A stretch of 64,000 bases of DNA from positions 1 to 64,000 of the forward strand of contig NCGD01000017.1 of the NCBI GenBank assembly GCA_002281535.1. The letters run 5' to 3'. The number at the start of each line of letters is the position of its first letter. Within the stretch, counting starts at the first letter, position 1. The notes beneath the pieces are model-generated. The model made no database searches. It was not told where the DNA came from and worked only from the letters and a program-made list of their open reading frames with translations. The position numbers were made by a program, and so were the translations under genes. Positions 37,435-46,451 of the stretch are shown here, piece after piece. This stretch comes from Sphingomonas sp. 28-63-12. Lineage in GTDB: Bacteria; Pseudomonadota; Alphaproteobacteria; Sphingomonadales; Sphingomonadaceae.

Positions 37435-38190
37435 ATGAAGCGATCGTTGACCGGGCTCCTTTCGATTGCGCTTGCCGGCACGGCGGTGGTGGCCATCGCG
37501 CATGATGGCAAGCATCCCGCCAGCGCCGCCCAGGTGGCAGCGGCGCTGGCCGATCCGACCCGCGCCGATCAGGCCGGCGACGATGCCCGCCGTCATGCCG
37601 CTGCGGTGATTGCCTTTACCGGGGCCGGCACGGGATCGACTGTCGTCGATTTCCTGCCGGGTCAGGGCTATTGGACGCGGATCCTTTCCGGCGTTGTCGG
37701 GCCGACCGGTCATGTCTTTGCGCTGTGGCCCGCCGCGGGCGCGAAATATGCCGAAAAGCCGCTGCCCGCCCTGCAGGCGCGCGGCCTGGCCAATGTGACG
37801 GCCCAGGTATTGCCGACCAATGCGATCGCAACGCCGGCGCCGGTCAATATCGTCTTCACCGTCCAGAATTATCACGATATCCCCAACAAGGGTGTCGGTG
37901 AGGCGGGGATTGATGCGCTCAACACGGCAGTGTTTGCGGCACTGAAGCCCGGCGGCAGCTATATCGTGATCGATCATGCCGATGCCCCGGGCACCGGCCT
38001 GTCAGGCACCGAGACCAAGCACCGCATCGACCCGGCAGCAGTGAAGGCCGAAGTGCTCAAGGCGGGCTTTGTGTTTGCCGGTGAGAGCAAGGCGCTGGCC
38101 AACCCGGACGACGATCACAGCAAGAATGTGTTCGATCCGGCGATTCGCGGCCATACCGACCAGTTCATGCTGAAGTTCCGCAAGCCCTGA
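37435..38190 (+). CDS. Predicted exported methyltransferase-like protein
   Basis: A 251-residue protein with a signal peptide (SLTGLLSIALAGTAVVAIA) followed by a Rossmann-like domain. The SAM-type motif is present as V-V-D-F-L-P-G-Q-G-Y-W-T (about 61-72), then the post-I acidic region is replaced by hydrophobic residues (GHVFALWPA). It matches the COG4798-type predicted methyltransferases. How SAM would be available outside the cytoplasm is unclear, so it may not be a methyltransferase in practice. It begins 16 bases after gyrB and may share its transcript. Confidence 0.75.
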   Translation: MKRSLTGLLSIALAGTAVVAIAHDGKHPASAAQVAAALADPTRADQAGDDARRHAAAVIAFTGAGTGSTVVDFLPGQGYWTRILSGVVGPTGHVFALWPAAGAKYAEKPLPALQARGLANVTAQVLPTNAIATPAPVNIVFTVQNYHDIPNKGVGEAGIDALNTAVFAALKPGGSYIVIDHADAPGTGLSGTETKHRIDPAAVKAEVLKAGFVFAGESKALANPDDDHSKNVFDPAIRGHTDQFMLKFRKP

Positions 38191-38219
38191 TGTGGGCGAT
38201 GCTGCTGTTGGGGTGAAAC

Positions 38220-38244
38220 CGCCGCGCTTCAGCGAAGCGCGGCG
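38220..38244. terminator. Hairpin between convergent genes
   Basis: CGCCGCGCTTC and GAAGCGCGGCG form a perfect 11-bp stem with a three-base loop (AGC). It overlaps the last codons of the hybrid kinase gene on the minus strand and lies 29 bases after the methyltransferase-like gene on the plus strand. It probably ends transcription from both sides; T-runs are short. Confidence 0.6.
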
Positions 38245-39266
38245 TTCAGCGTTGCGCGGACGCCCCGATGGGCCGGATCGTAGGTGATCGTCGATTGCAG
38301 GCTCTGCGCCATCGCCCGGACGACCCGGGTGCCGAGACCGGTGCCGCTGGGCACCGCGCCGGGCGTGATGCCGATGCCGTCATCCTCGACGCTGAGTTCG
38401 AAGCGCGCGCCGAGCCGCTTCAACGCTACCCGCACGCTGCCGGCAGTATTGGTGGCATAGGCATATTTGCAGGCGTTGCTGACCAGTTCGTTGACGATGA
38501 CGCCCAGCGCGACCGCACGATCGGTCGGCAGCGTGATCGGATCTGCCGACAGCGTCACCTGGCGCGGCGCGTCGTCGGTCGACCAGGTATCGGCCAGTTC
38601 CTCGATCAGTGCAGCCAGATAGTCGCGCATGTCGACATTTTCGACATCGTCGTTGGTGTAGAGCCGCCGATGGACCTGGCCGATCGCCGCGATCCGCCGC
38701 TGGGTATCCTGCAAAGCGGCGCGCGCGGCCGGGTCTGCCAGCGCATTGGCCTGGAGATGGACCAGGGTTGATACCAGCTGCAGGCTGTTGGCGACGCGGT
38801 GGTTCACTTCCTTCAGCAGGGTGGCGAGCCGGGCGTTACTGGCCCGCAACTGGACTTCGGCGGCCTCCTTCTCGCGCATCAGCCGGGCATGGGCGACGAC
38901 CTGATTGAAGCTGCTGGCGAGCAGATCGAAAAAATTCTCCCCCACCGTCTTCACGACATAGTCGGCGGCGCCGGCCTTGAGCGCAGCGACGGCAATCTGG
39001 CCTTCTTCTGATCCGGTGACATAGACGATCGGTGGGGGGTCGGGCAGCGCGCGCAGCTGGTGCAGCGTCTCGAGCCCGTCCATCACCGGCATATAGTGAT
39101 CGACCGCCACCAGATCGAAGGGCTGGGCGGCGGCGATCGCCACGCCGCTTTGCCCGCCATCGGCAAGCGTCACCTGATAGCCGCGACGCACAAGCGCACG
39201 CTCCGCGAGCCGCCGCAGCCCGGGATCGTCATCGATATAGAGGACGCGAATCGCGGCCTCGGTCAC
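38229..39266 (-). CDS. Receiver-HisKA_2 hybrid kinase
   Basis: A 345-residue cytoplasmic protein. The N-terminal receiver (1-125) has the phosphoacceptor D in L-V-A-V-D-H-Y-M-P (about residue 57). A coiled segment leads to a HisKA_2-type dimerisation domain with the histidine in E-V-N-H-R-V-A-N-S-L-Q-L-V (about 156), and an HATPase domain with N-E-L-V-S-N-A-C-K-Y-A (about 263-273) and D-D-G-I-G. HisKA_2/HWE kinases in Alphaproteobacteria often feed the PhyR general-stress pathway. Its ATG overlaps the stop of the response regulator gene. Confidence 0.85.
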   Translation of the reverse strand: MTEAAIRVLYIDDDPGLRRLAERALVRRGYQVTLADGGQSGVAIAAAQPFDLVAVDHYMPVMDGLETLHQLRALPDPPPIVYVTGSEEGQIAVAALKAGAADYVVKTVGENFFDLLASSFNQVVAHARLMREKEAAEVQLRASNARLATLLKEVNHRVANSLQLVSTLVHLQANALADPAARAALQDTQRRIAAIGQVHRRLYTNDDVENVDMRDYLAALIEELADTWSTDDAPRQVTLSADPITLPTDRAVALGVIVNELVSNACKYAYATNTAGSVRVALKRLGARFELSVEDDGIGITPGAVPSGTGLGTRVVRAMAQSLQSTITYDPAHRGVRATLNAALR

Positions 39267-39709
39267 ACATCGCCCTCGGGTGTCGGGACCTGGATCACCG
39301 ACAGGAACAGGCCGAGCTGGCGGATGGCCGAGGCAAAGCTCTCATAATCGACCGGTTTGGTGATATAGACGTTGCAGCCCAGATCGTAGCAGCGCTGGAT
39401 TTCCACCTTGTCGTCGGTGGTGGTCAGCACCACGACCGGCGTGCGCTTGAGCGCGGGGTCCGCCTTGATCTTCACGAGAATGTCGGTGCCGCTCATGTCG
39501 GGCAGATTGAGATCGAGCAACACCAGCGCCGGCCCGTTGAGGCTGGGGCCATCGACGCCGTTGAACAGATAATCGAGCGCGCTGGTGCCGTCGGTAAAAT
39601 GGGTGATGTCGTTGAGGATGCCCGCACGGCGGATATTCTTTTCGATCAGCCGGGCATGGCCTTCATCGTCTTCGATCATCACGATGTTGACGGTCTGGTG
39701 CTGGTTCAT
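39263..39709 (-). CDS. Rcp1-like single-domain response regulator
   Basis: A 148-residue receiver-only protein. The acidic pocket (I-E-D-D-E-G-H), phosphoacceptor (L-L-D-L-N-L-P-D, about residue 68), switch T (V-L-T-T-T-D-D), and K (I-T-K-P-V) are intact. The N-I-R-R-A-G and D-Y-L-F-N-G segments match the phytochrome-linked Rcp1 family, which shuttles phosphate between kinases. It lies between a CHASE3 kinase (1-base gap) and a receiver-kinase (ATGA overlap). Confidence 0.9.
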   Translation of the reverse strand: MNQHQTVNIVMIEDDEGHARLIEKNIRRAGILNDITHFTDGTSALDYLFNGVDGPSLNGPALVLLDLNLPDMSGTDILVKIKADPALKRTPVVVLTTTDDKVEIQRCYDLGCNVYITKPVDYESFASAIRQLGLFLSVIQVPTPEGDV

Positions 39710-39710
39710 G

Positions 39711-41219
39711 TCAGGCGTCCCGTATCTCGGTCGAAATCTTCGGCAGGGTCAGGCGGAAAGTGGCGCCCTCCCCCAGAATCGACTCAACGTCGATTCGGCC
39801 GCCCAACCGATAGGCGAGCGCGCGGACATGGGCGAGGCCAATCCCCTCGCCAGGCTGATCCTGCACCCCGGACCGCCGGAACAGGTCAAAAATCCGCTGA
39901 TGGTCTCGCGGATCGATGCCGCGCCCATTGTCGGCAATCGTCAGGATGATCTGATCGCCCGCCTGGCGACTGGTTACGGTGATCCGCCCGGGCCGGCCGG
40001 GCTGGAGATATTTGACGGCATTTTCGATGAGGTTCGAGAGCATCTGCTCGACGGCGATCCGGTCGCTGACCATTGTCGGCAGGTCGCCGGGCACCTCGAT
40101 CACCGCCGCCAGCGTGTCCAGCTGGTGCTGCAATGACCCGGCGATATCGGCGACCATCGCGTTCAGGTCCAGCGTTTCGGGCATGATCCCGCGCCGGCCC
40201 TCGCGCGCCAGCTTCAGGATCGCATTGATCAACCGATCCATTTTCTGGGTCGAGCTGCGGATAAAGCCGATCGCCTCGGGCAAATCCTCGCGCACGGCGC
40301 GCCGTGCGTCGTCGCTCAGCAAATGGGGTGCTGTCGCTTCGACCAGGTCGACCAAGCTGCCGAGCGCCCCGCCGGCCGTCTCCAGCTCGGCGGTGAAGCC
40401 CAGCACATTGACCAGTGGCGCGCGCAGATCATGGCTGACGATATAGGCGAAGCGCTGGATTTCCTCATTGACGCGCGACAGCTCAGCTGTCCGGTCGCGG
40501 ACCGATTCCTCAAGCCCGTCGGCCAGGTCGCGCAGCCGATCACGCGAGGTTGTCAGGTCATTGGTATAGCGCAGCACCGTCGCCACGGTCAGCGCGGCGA
40601 CGATGACCACCAGGATGCCGGCAATGCTGAGGACGATGTAGAAGAGCTGAAGGCTGGCGCGTTCGCGGGCGTCGCGGACCCGCAGCAACTGCTGTTCCTC
40701 AAGGTTCATCGCGTTGTTCAGCCGGCCGACCTCAAGCAGGATCGGGACGCTCTCGTTGATCCATGCGGCCCGTGCCGCTGCCGATGCCTTGCCCGCCGCC
40801 ATGGTGGAAATCGATTGCTCGCGCATCGTGGTTAGGGTGGTGGTCAACACCCGCAGCCGGGCGATTCGGCGGCGCTGGTGCGGGTTGTCGCCGGTCAGCC
40901 GATGCAGGCGATCAAGGGCAGGTACCAGCTGCCGGTCCATGTCACGATAGACGGCCAAGATTGCCGGGTTGGGGGTGATGATATAGCCGCGCCGCGCCGC
41001 CTCTGCGCGCCAGAGCGGTACCCGGAAGGCAGCGATCGCCTGTTCGACCTGATAGGTATGATTGACGGTGGCGCCATATTCCTGGCTGCGCTGCGTGAAC
41101 CACGCCGCGGCGAGCGCCGCCGCGATGAGGCTGGCAAAACCGACCGCCAGCGAACCGATGAGCACTTGCCTGATCCGGTCGGGCGACGATGCGAGACGTC
41201 GATGCAGGCCAAAGGGCAT
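39711..41219 (-). CDS. CHASE3-domain sensor histidine kinase
   Basis: A 502-residue membrane kinase. Two helices (about 18-42 and 192-215) flank a periplasmic CHASE3 domain, recognisable by Y-Q-V-E-Q-A-I-A-A-F and E-A-A-R-R-G-Y-I-I-T. After a coiled coil the HisKA box has H in Y-I-V-S-H-D-L-R-A-P-L (about 270), then N-L-I-E-N-A-V-K-Y (about 387-395) and D-N-G-R-G-I-D (about 424-430). This layout resembles light- or chemosensor-related kinases that pair with Rcp1-like regulators. The signal for CHASE3 domains is unknown. Confidence 0.88.
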   Translation of the reverse strand: MPFGLHRRLASSPDRIRQVLIGSLAVGFASLIAAALAAAWFTQRSQEYGATVNHTYQVEQAIAAFRVPLWRAEAARRGYIITPNPAILAVYRDMDRQLVPALDRLHRLTGDNPHQRRRIARLRVLTTTLTTMREQSISTMAAGKASAAARAAWINESVPILLEVGRLNNAMNLEEQQLLRVRDARERASLQLFYIVLSIAGILVVIVAALTVATVLRYTNDLTTSRDRLRDLADGLEESVRDRTAELSRVNEEIQRFAYIVSHDLRAPLVNVLGFTAELETAGGALGSLVDLVEATAPHLLSDDARRAVREDLPEAIGFIRSSTQKMDRLINAILKLAREGRRGIMPETLDLNAMVADIAGSLQHQLDTLAAVIEVPGDLPTMVSDRIAVEQMLSNLIENAVKYLQPGRPGRITVTSRQAGDQIILTIADNGRGIDPRDHQRIFDLFRRSGVQDQPGEGIGLAHVRALAYRLGGRIDVESILGEGATFRLTLPKISTEIRDA

Positions 41220-41290
41220 CGACGGTGCTTAGCCAGTATTTGAGATCGGGCAAAGCGCCGACTTGTTGATCTGGATCAGGATCGTAACGA

Positions 41291-42046
41291 TTACAGCAAC
41301 GCGCTTTGCAGGCTCTGGCGGCCGATCTCGCCGCCCGCCCGCCGGCGCGCCTGTTCCTGTTCAGCGGTGTAGCGCACATCAGCGTCGCGATCGGCGGCGA
41401 AGACGGCCAGCACCTCCTCGTCGAGTTCGCGCCAGTCCTTGCCGCGATCGGGGCCGTTGCGCACGCGCGGCAGCAGGCCGGGCAGGTTGGACCAGGCGAT
41501 CAGCTGGGCAAGGCTGGCCAGGTTGAGCATGTCGCGCAGGTGAAAGGCGGTAACATACGCGTCGGGAAAGGCGCGGTGCGCGGGCAGGCCGCGTTCATGG
41601 ACCATCCCCGCAGGCCGCCGCCAATAGCGCAGCACCTGGTTGGAAAAGCTGGGGGATTCGGGCCACAGCCGGAGCGCGCATTTCCAGGTGCAGATCCAGT
41701 CGGCGTTGCGCGTCATGGCAGGCGAACAGAACTTCATCTCGAAATCGGCGCGGTGGGCAGCCAGCGCCAGCCGGCGCGGATAGGGATCGAGGATCTGGCG
41801 CGCGCAATCATTCCAAAGTGGCGCATCGGCCACCTCCGCGTCGAGAATATGATGGATTGCCTGGGTGATCGGCGGAATTACGCGGCCGGGATTGACGAGG
41901 ATGCTGCCACCCTCCCCGTCCAGCGCCCATTGGCCGTCGGCGCCGAGCGCCACATCCTGCCAGCCAATCTCACACACGCCGTGGAGCGGCGGGGCCTGGC
42001 CGGTGGTTTCAAGATCGATGACGCGAATGATGCTGGGGCTGGCCAT
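41291..42046 (-). CDS. DEDD-type 3'-5' exonuclease
   Basis: A 251-residue exonuclease of the DnaQ/RNase T superfamily. The first acidic motif is visible as R-V-I-D-L-E-T-T-G (about 8-16), the second D in A-A-H-R-A-D-F-E-M-K-F (about 97-105), and the late H-x-A-x-x-D in A-H-R-A-F-P-D-A-Y-V-T (about 159-169), which makes it a DEDDh enzyme. Family members trim single-stranded DNA or RNA ends; the true substrate is not clear. The C-terminus has an E-R-A-rich helix. Confidence 0.8.
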   Translation of the reverse strand: MASPSIIRVIDLETTGQAPPLHGVCEIGWQDVALGADGQWALDGEGGSILVNPGRVIPPITQAIHHILDAEVADAPLWNDCARQILDPYPRRLALAAHRADFEMKFCSPAMTRNADWICTWKCALRLWPESPSFSNQVLRYWRRPAGMVHERGLPAHRAFPDAYVTAFHLRDMLNLASLAQLIAWSNLPGLLPRVRNGPDRGKDWRELDEEVLAVFAADRDADVRYTAEQEQARRRAGGEIGRQSLQSALL

Positions 42047-42089
42047 CGGCGATAGGTGGCGTTTTACCGGGCCGATTGCCAGCCGAAAT

Positions 42090-43472
42090 TCAGTGCGCCG
42101 CCTGCGGCCCGCGCGTCAGGCCGCTGGCCGCGAGCTGCGCATCGATCATCGCCATCAGCCGATCGAGCCCGGCCTTGTCGCGCGCCTCGGCACGGGCGAC
42201 GAGCACGTCCTGCGTGTTGGAGGCGCGCAACAGCCACCAGCCATCGGGCGTGCTGACGCGGGCGCCATCGGTGCGGTTGACATCGGCACCCTCGGCCTCG
42301 AGCCGGTCGAGCACTTCGTCGACCACCGCAAATTTGCGGGATTCATCGACCTGGAAGCGCATTTCGGGGGTGTTGACGAAGGCCGCCATCGCGCCCCTGA
42401 TCTCAGTCATCGACTGGCCGATCATGTGGACGGCGCGGATCAGCCGGACGGCGGCATATTGGGCATCGTCAAAGCCGTAAAAATCATGCGCGAAGAAGAT
42501 GTGCCCGCTCATCTCGCCGGCCAGCGGGGCGTGGGTTTCCTTCATCTTGGTCTTGATCAGCGAATGGCCGGTCTTCCACATCAGCGGTTCGCCGCCCAGT
42601 TCGCGGACGCGATCGAACAGCATCTGCGACGCCTTGACGTCGGCAATGATTGTCGCGCCGGGCAGTTCCCTGAGCACAGGCACCGCCAAAATGGAGAGAA
42701 TCTGATCGCCCCAGATCACGCGGCCCTGGCCGTCAATCGCGCCGATCCGGTCGCCATCGCCATCAAAAGCCAGTCCGAAATCGAGCTGTTTTTCGGCGAC
42801 AAGCGCCTTAAGCTGCGCCAAGTTCTGCTCATCGGTAGGATCGGGATGATGGTTGGGAAAATCACCGTCGACATCGGTGAACAGCAGATGATGCTCACCC
42901 GGCAACAGCTTGGTGAGCTTCTCGATCACCGGGCCCGAAGCGCCATTGCCCGCATCCCAGCCGATCCGATAGGCGCCGCCGGCATAGCCCGCCATCAGCC
43001 GCCCGACATAATCGTCGACGATATCGGCCTGGGTCACTTGCCCCGCGCCCGTTTCCCAGTCGCCCTCGGCGGCCAGCTTCGCCAGATCCTGAATATCGGC
43101 CCCGAAAAACGGCGCATGCTGCAATACCATCTTGAAGCCATTATACTCGGCGGGATTATGGCTGCCGGTTATCTGGATGCCGCCATCCACTTCTAGCACC
43201 GCTTCGGCATAATAGAGCATCGGCGTTGGCCCCATGCCGACCCGCACGACATCAACGCCCGACGCGGTCAGCCCCTCGATCAGCGCCGCTTCCAGCGCAG
43301 GCGAACTGTGCCGGCCATCAAAGCCGACCGCGACCCGGGTGCCGCCGACGCGGCGCACGCGGGTTGCAAAGCCGCGGCCGATGGCGACCGCATCGGCGGT
43401 GCCGAGCGTCTTGCCGACAATGCCGCGAATGTCATATTCCCGCAGCGATGTGCGATCGAACTGGTGGGTCAT
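42090..43472 (-). CDS. Phosphomannomutase/phosphoglucomutase
   Basis: A 460-residue alpha-D-phosphohexomutase that interconverts the 1- and 6-phosphates of glucose or mannose and supplies sugar nucleotides for envelope polysaccharides. Active-site serine is in T-G-S-H-N-P (about 101-106), metal loop D-G-D-G-D-R (about 240-245), sugar loop G-E-M-S-G-H (about 325-330), and phosphate loop R-A-S-N-T-Q (about 417-422). The AlgC-type wording suggests dual specificity. The start has GGGAGC upstream; a longer frame upstream is unlike the family. Confidence 0.92.
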   Translation of the reverse strand: MTHQFDRTSLREYDIRGIVGKTLGTADAVAIGRGFATRVRRVGGTRVAVGFDGRHSSPALEAALIEGLTASGVDVVRVGMGPTPMLYYAEAVLEVDGGIQITGSHNPAEYNGFKMVLQHAPFFGADIQDLAKLAAEGDWETGAGQVTQADIVDDYVGRLMAGYAGGAYRIGWDAGNGASGPVIEKLTKLLPGEHHLLFTDVDGDFPNHHPDPTDEQNLAQLKALVAEKQLDFGLAFDGDGDRIGAIDGQGRVIWGDQILSILAVPVLRELPGATIIADVKASQMLFDRVRELGGEPLMWKTGHSLIKTKMKETHAPLAGEMSGHIFFAHDFYGFDDAQYAAVRLIRAVHMIGQSMTEIRGAMAAFVNTPEMRFQVDESRKFAVVDEVLDRLEAEGADVNRTDGARVSTPDGWWLLRASNTQDVLVARAEARDKAGLDRLMAMIDAQLAASGLTRGPQAAH

Positions 43473-43507
43473 GCGTGAAAGCTCCCGGGGAACAAGCGTT
43501 TGAAGGG

Positions 43508-43768
43508 TTAGTCGGCGCGGCGTTTGAGTAACACATCGCGCGCCATATTGATCCGCCGGGTGAGATCCGCCGAACCGCCGCGATCGGGATGGACCGCGCT
43601 GACCAATTTTTTGTGCGCGGCGCGGATCACGTCCGGCCCGTCGCTGGGGCCGATGCCGAGAATGGCCCGCGCCTCGCGCTCGTCGAGCGGCGCGCGCGGC
43701 TGCAGCACACGCCGCAGCCACAGCCAGCCGCCCAACAGCAACAGCGCGATCAGCACCAGCTTGGCCAT
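43508..43768 (-). CDS. Membrane-anchored J-domain protein
   Basis: An 86-residue protein with one N-terminal helix ([15 protein letters not shown]) and a minimal J domain that has the H-P-D motif in S-A-V-H-P-D-R-G-G (about 57-65). J domains stimulate the ATPase of DnaK. The tail-like anchored layout resembles mitochondrial Tim14/Pam18-type proteins of alphaproteobacterial descent. Its ATG overlaps the mipZ stop, so the two are translated together. Confidence 0.85.
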   Translation of the reverse strand: MAKLVLIALLLLGGWLWLRRVLQPRAPLDEREARAILGIGPSDGPDVIRAAHKKLVSAVHPDRGGSADLTRRINMARDVLLKRRAD

Positions 43769-44604
43769 CAGACGAACAGCGGCAAAGCGGGCTCGGGCAG
43801 GGCCAGGGCGGCCATCATCTCGCGCAACTCCTGGCGGGCTGCGACATGCGCCAGCCCCATTTCGCCGAAATCGCGCGAATCGATCATCGTCAGCCCCTTG
43901 GGGAACAGCTCGCGATAGATCACGCGTTCGCCAAGACCCGGGATGATCCGGAAGCCGACCCGCTTGGACAGCTGATCGAGCGCATCCGAAACGCGGCGCA
44001 TGTTGCGCGCCTCGATATGCTGGAGCCGGTTGCGCAGCACGACCCAGTCGATCGTCGACCCATCCGCCTTGGCGCGGGCCTTGCGCGCATCCCAGATCAG
44101 CTCGGCATAGAAGCTGGGGCGGGTCACCTTGTAGGTGATCGGATCGACCTGGCCGATCAGATCGAAATCGACGAAACTGTCGTTCATCGGCGTCACCAGC
44201 GTGTCGGCGCGCTGCGCGGCCATCCGCGCGAAGCGATCGTCGCGGCCGGGCGTGTCGATCACCAGAAAGTCACTGTCCTGCGCCAATTCTTCGAGCTGCT
44301 CGGTAAAGCGCGGGAGGCTTTCGCCATCATGCGTCAGATGGCGGGGCATCGGCAGATCGCGGCCGATGCGCTTGACGGTTTCGAGGCGGTTGTCGAAGTA
44401 GCGGCCCATCGTCCGCTGGCGATGATCGAGATCATAAGCCGCCACGCGCGCGCCACGGCCAGCCAGCGCGATGGCGACGTGCACCGCGGTTGTCGATTTG
44501 CCCGTCCCGCCCTTTTCATTGGCGAAAACGATAACATGGGTCTTTCCCGGACCGGTGGACAACGCGCGGGCATCCTTTGTTAAGTGATTTGGTGTGTTGA
44601 TCAT
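43768..44604 (-). CDS. mipZ: MipZ-type ParA-like division-site ATPase
   Basis: A 278-residue ATPase that in Caulobacter forms gradients from the cell poles and keeps FtsZ away from them. The deviant Walker A reads [10 protein letters not shown] (about 29-38) and the Walker B-type D-T-P-G-R-D-D (about 118-124). [12 protein letters not shown] (about 138-149) and V-V-L-R-N-R-L are characteristic of MipZ. It is divergent from panC across 54 bases, an order seen in other Alphaproteobacteria, and overlaps the J-domain gene. Confidence 0.9.
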   Translation of the reverse strand: MINTPNHLTKDARALSTGPGKTHVIVFANEKGGTGKSTTAVHVAIALAGRGARVAAYDLDHRQRTMGRYFDNRLETVKRIGRDLPMPRHLTHDGESLPRFTEQLEELAQDSDFLVIDTPGRDDRFARMAAQRADTLVTPMNDSFVDFDLIGQVDPITYKVTRPSFYAELIWDARKARAKADGSTIDWVVLRNRLQHIEARNMRRVSDALDQLSKRVGFRIIPGLGERVIYRELFPKGLTMIDSRDFGEMGLAHVAARQELREMMAALALPEPALPLFV

Positions 44605-44658
44605 GTCTGGCAGCGCCCATAGAAGGCGCGCCCCGTCCATATCGAAGGCCAACACCGC

Positions 44659-45528
44659 GTGCAAACCATCCGTCAGCTTGATTCCCTGCGTGAGACGATC
44701 GCGGCCCTGCGCACTGAAGAAGGGCGCAAGGATGGTGGGCGGATTGCGCTGGTGCCGACGATGGGCGCGCTGCACGCCGGGCATATCGCCCTGATCGAGG
44801 CGGCAAAGCACGTTGCCGACATCGTCATCGCCTCGATTTTCGTGAACCCGCGGCAGTTCGCGCCGCATGAGGACCTGGCCCGCTATCCGCGCCGCGAGCT
44901 GCAGGATGCGCGGATGCTGGCCGAAGCGGGCTGTGCGATCCTGTGGATGCCGGGGGTAGACGACATGTACCCGACCGGCTTTGCCACCACGATCGCAGTC
45001 GGCGGGATCAGCGACGGGCTTGATGGCGCCGCGCGCCCGGGTCATTTCGACGGTGTGGCGACCGTCGTCGCCAAATTATTCAACCAGGTCGGCCCCGATA
45101 TCGCCTTGTTCGGCGAAAAGGATTTCCAGCAGCTGGCAGTGATCCGGCGGCTGGTGATCGATCTCGACCTGCCGATCGAGATCGTCGGTGTGCCGACCCA
45201 GCGTGACGATGACGGGCTCGCCCTGTCATCGCGCAATGTCTATCTGGCCCCCGAAGACCGGGCGCGGGCGGTGGCGCTGCCGCGGACGCTTGGCGTGGCG
45301 GCGCGGGCGATCGGCAAGGGCGGCGACCCGGCCGAGGCGCTGGCAACCGCGCGCGACGCCTTGCTCGCCGGTGGCTTTGACAGCGTCGATTATGTCGAGC
45401 TGGTCGATGCCGAGACGCTGGCACCGCTGCCCGTCGCCACCCGCCCGCGCCGCCTGATGGCGGCGGCGACGATCGCCGGCACGCGGCTGATCGACAATCT
45501 GGCGGTTGAGCTTATCGAACAGGGTTAA
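44659..45528 (+). CDS. panC: Pantothenate synthetase
   Basis: A 289-residue enzyme that condenses pantoate and beta-alanine with ATP. The nucleotide motif is P-T-M-G-A-L-H-A-G-H (about 34-43), the K-D-F-Q-Q motif is at about 155-159, and L-S-S-R-N-V-Y-L (about 189-196) holds the KMSKS-like loop. The start is a GTG; there is no upstream ATG in the 54-base gap to mipZ. The C-terminal domain is complete and the stop lies inside GTTAAC repeats. Confidence 0.95.
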   Translation: MQTIRQLDSLRETIAALRTEEGRKDGGRIALVPTMGALHAGHIALIEAAKHVADIVIASIFVNPRQFAPHEDLARYPRRELQDARMLAEAGCAILWMPGVDDMYPTGFATTIAVGGISDGLDGAARPGHFDGVATVVAKLFNQVGPDIALFGEKDFQQLAVIRRLVIDLDLPIEIVGVPTQRDDDGLALSSRNVYLAPEDRARAVALPRTLGVAARAIGKGGDPAEALATARDALLAGGFDSVDYVELVDAETLAPLPVATRPRRLMAAATIAGTRLIDNLAVELIEQG

Positions 45529-45533
45529 CGCCG

Positions 45534-45548
45534 TTAACCATTTGTTGA
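45534..45548 (+). promoter_or_regulatory. Possible CtrA-type site
   Basis: TTAA-N7-TTGA differs by one base from the CtrA consensus TTAA-N7-TTAA. It lies in the gap after panC, about 54 bases before the Sel1-like gene. A second TTAA (45525-45528) has a spacing of five and does not fit. One mismatch and a single site leave it uncertain. Confidence 0.25.
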
Positions 45549-45601
45549 AGCTCTTTGCCCAAAACCCGAAGTCGCCAATAGGGCAACAAGGGGTGGCGAA
45601 G

Positions 45602-45898
45602 ATGGGCAACAGCCTGAAGAGCGCAACGTTCCTGATCGAAAGCCGGATCGCCGATGCGGCGCGCGGCGACATCAATGCCTGCTACGATCTGGGCATCGTC
45701 TATTCGACCGGGGCCGCCGGGGTCGGCATTGATCTGATCGAGGCGCATAAATGGTTCAATCTGGCGGCGGTCGCCGGCAGTGAAGCGGCGCAGCAATGCC
45801 GTGCCGATATCGCCGACGACATGACCGCACGAGAAATCGCCGAGGCGCAGCGCGCCGCCCGCGCTTTCCTGCAGATGACGAGCCGCCGCGCCGCCTGA
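45602..45898 (+). CDS. Small Sel1-like repeat protein
   Basis: A 98-residue soluble helical protein with two Sel1-like helices: D-I-N-A-C-Y-D-L-G-I-V-Y-S-T-G (about 22-36) and A-H-K-W-F-N-L-A-A-V-A-G-S-E-A-A (about 47-62). Such repeats bind partner proteins. The start has AAGGGG about 10 bases ahead; a GTG nine bases upstream is an alternative. It stands alone after panC. No signal peptide is seen. Confidence 0.75.
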   Translation: MGNSLKSATFLIESRIADAARGDINACYDLGIVYSTGAAGVGIDLIEAHKWFNLAAVAGSEAAQQCRADIADDMTAREIAEAQRAARAFLQMTSRRAA

Positions 45899-45950
45899 TT
45901 TACCGGGGTACGCAAACGGCTTAGGATGCTCCCTAACCAAGGGAGCCGCC

Positions 45951-46355
45951 ATGCATCTGATCATTACCGCGCTGACCGCGTCTGCGCTGGCCATTTTGCT
46001 GGTCGGGCTCGCGCTCAACACGATCCGGCTCCGGATGAAATACCGCGCCGCCTTTGGCGATGGCGGGCATCAGGATTTGACCTCGTCGATCCGCGCCCAT
46101 GGCAATCTCGCCGAATATATGCCGATCGGCATCACCCTCATTGCCATGCTCGAGGCGAGCGGCGTTGATTTCAGGATTCTTGCCAGCCTTGCGGGCGGCT
46201 TTGTCGTTTGTCGCACGCTCAACGCCATCGGCCTGTTCAACCCGCCGGGGCCGCCGGGACCGGCACGCTCGATCGGCATTGTCGGCACGCTGCTCATTTT
46301 GCTCGGGTTGGCGGGGTGGCTGCTTGCCGTGGTGCTGGGGCCGATGCTGGGCTGA
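45951..46355 (+). CDS. MAPEG-family membrane protein
   Basis: A 134-residue inner-membrane protein with four helices of the MAPEG family. The conserved segment R-A-H-G-N-L-A-E-Y-M-P-I-G (about residues 48-60) is the family hallmark, and R-T-L-N-A-I-G-L-F follows in the third helix. Relatives act on glutathione conjugates or related lipophilic thiols; bacterial members are mostly uncharacterised. It has no operon partner. Confidence 0.85.
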   Translation: MHLIITALTASALAILLVGLALNTIRLRMKYRAAFGDGGHQDLTSSIRAHGNLAEYMPIGITLIAMLEASGVDFRILASLAGGFVVCRTLNAIGLFNPPGPPGPARSIGIVGTLLILLGLAGWLLAVVLGPMLG

Positions 46356-46451
46356 CACAGGACCGGGGCGGTGCCCGGATGCTGTCGGGAGCGGGCAAGT
46401 GCCGGGGCTTGATACGGACAGCATTTGGGGGCTGTGGGGGCTTAGTTAACC

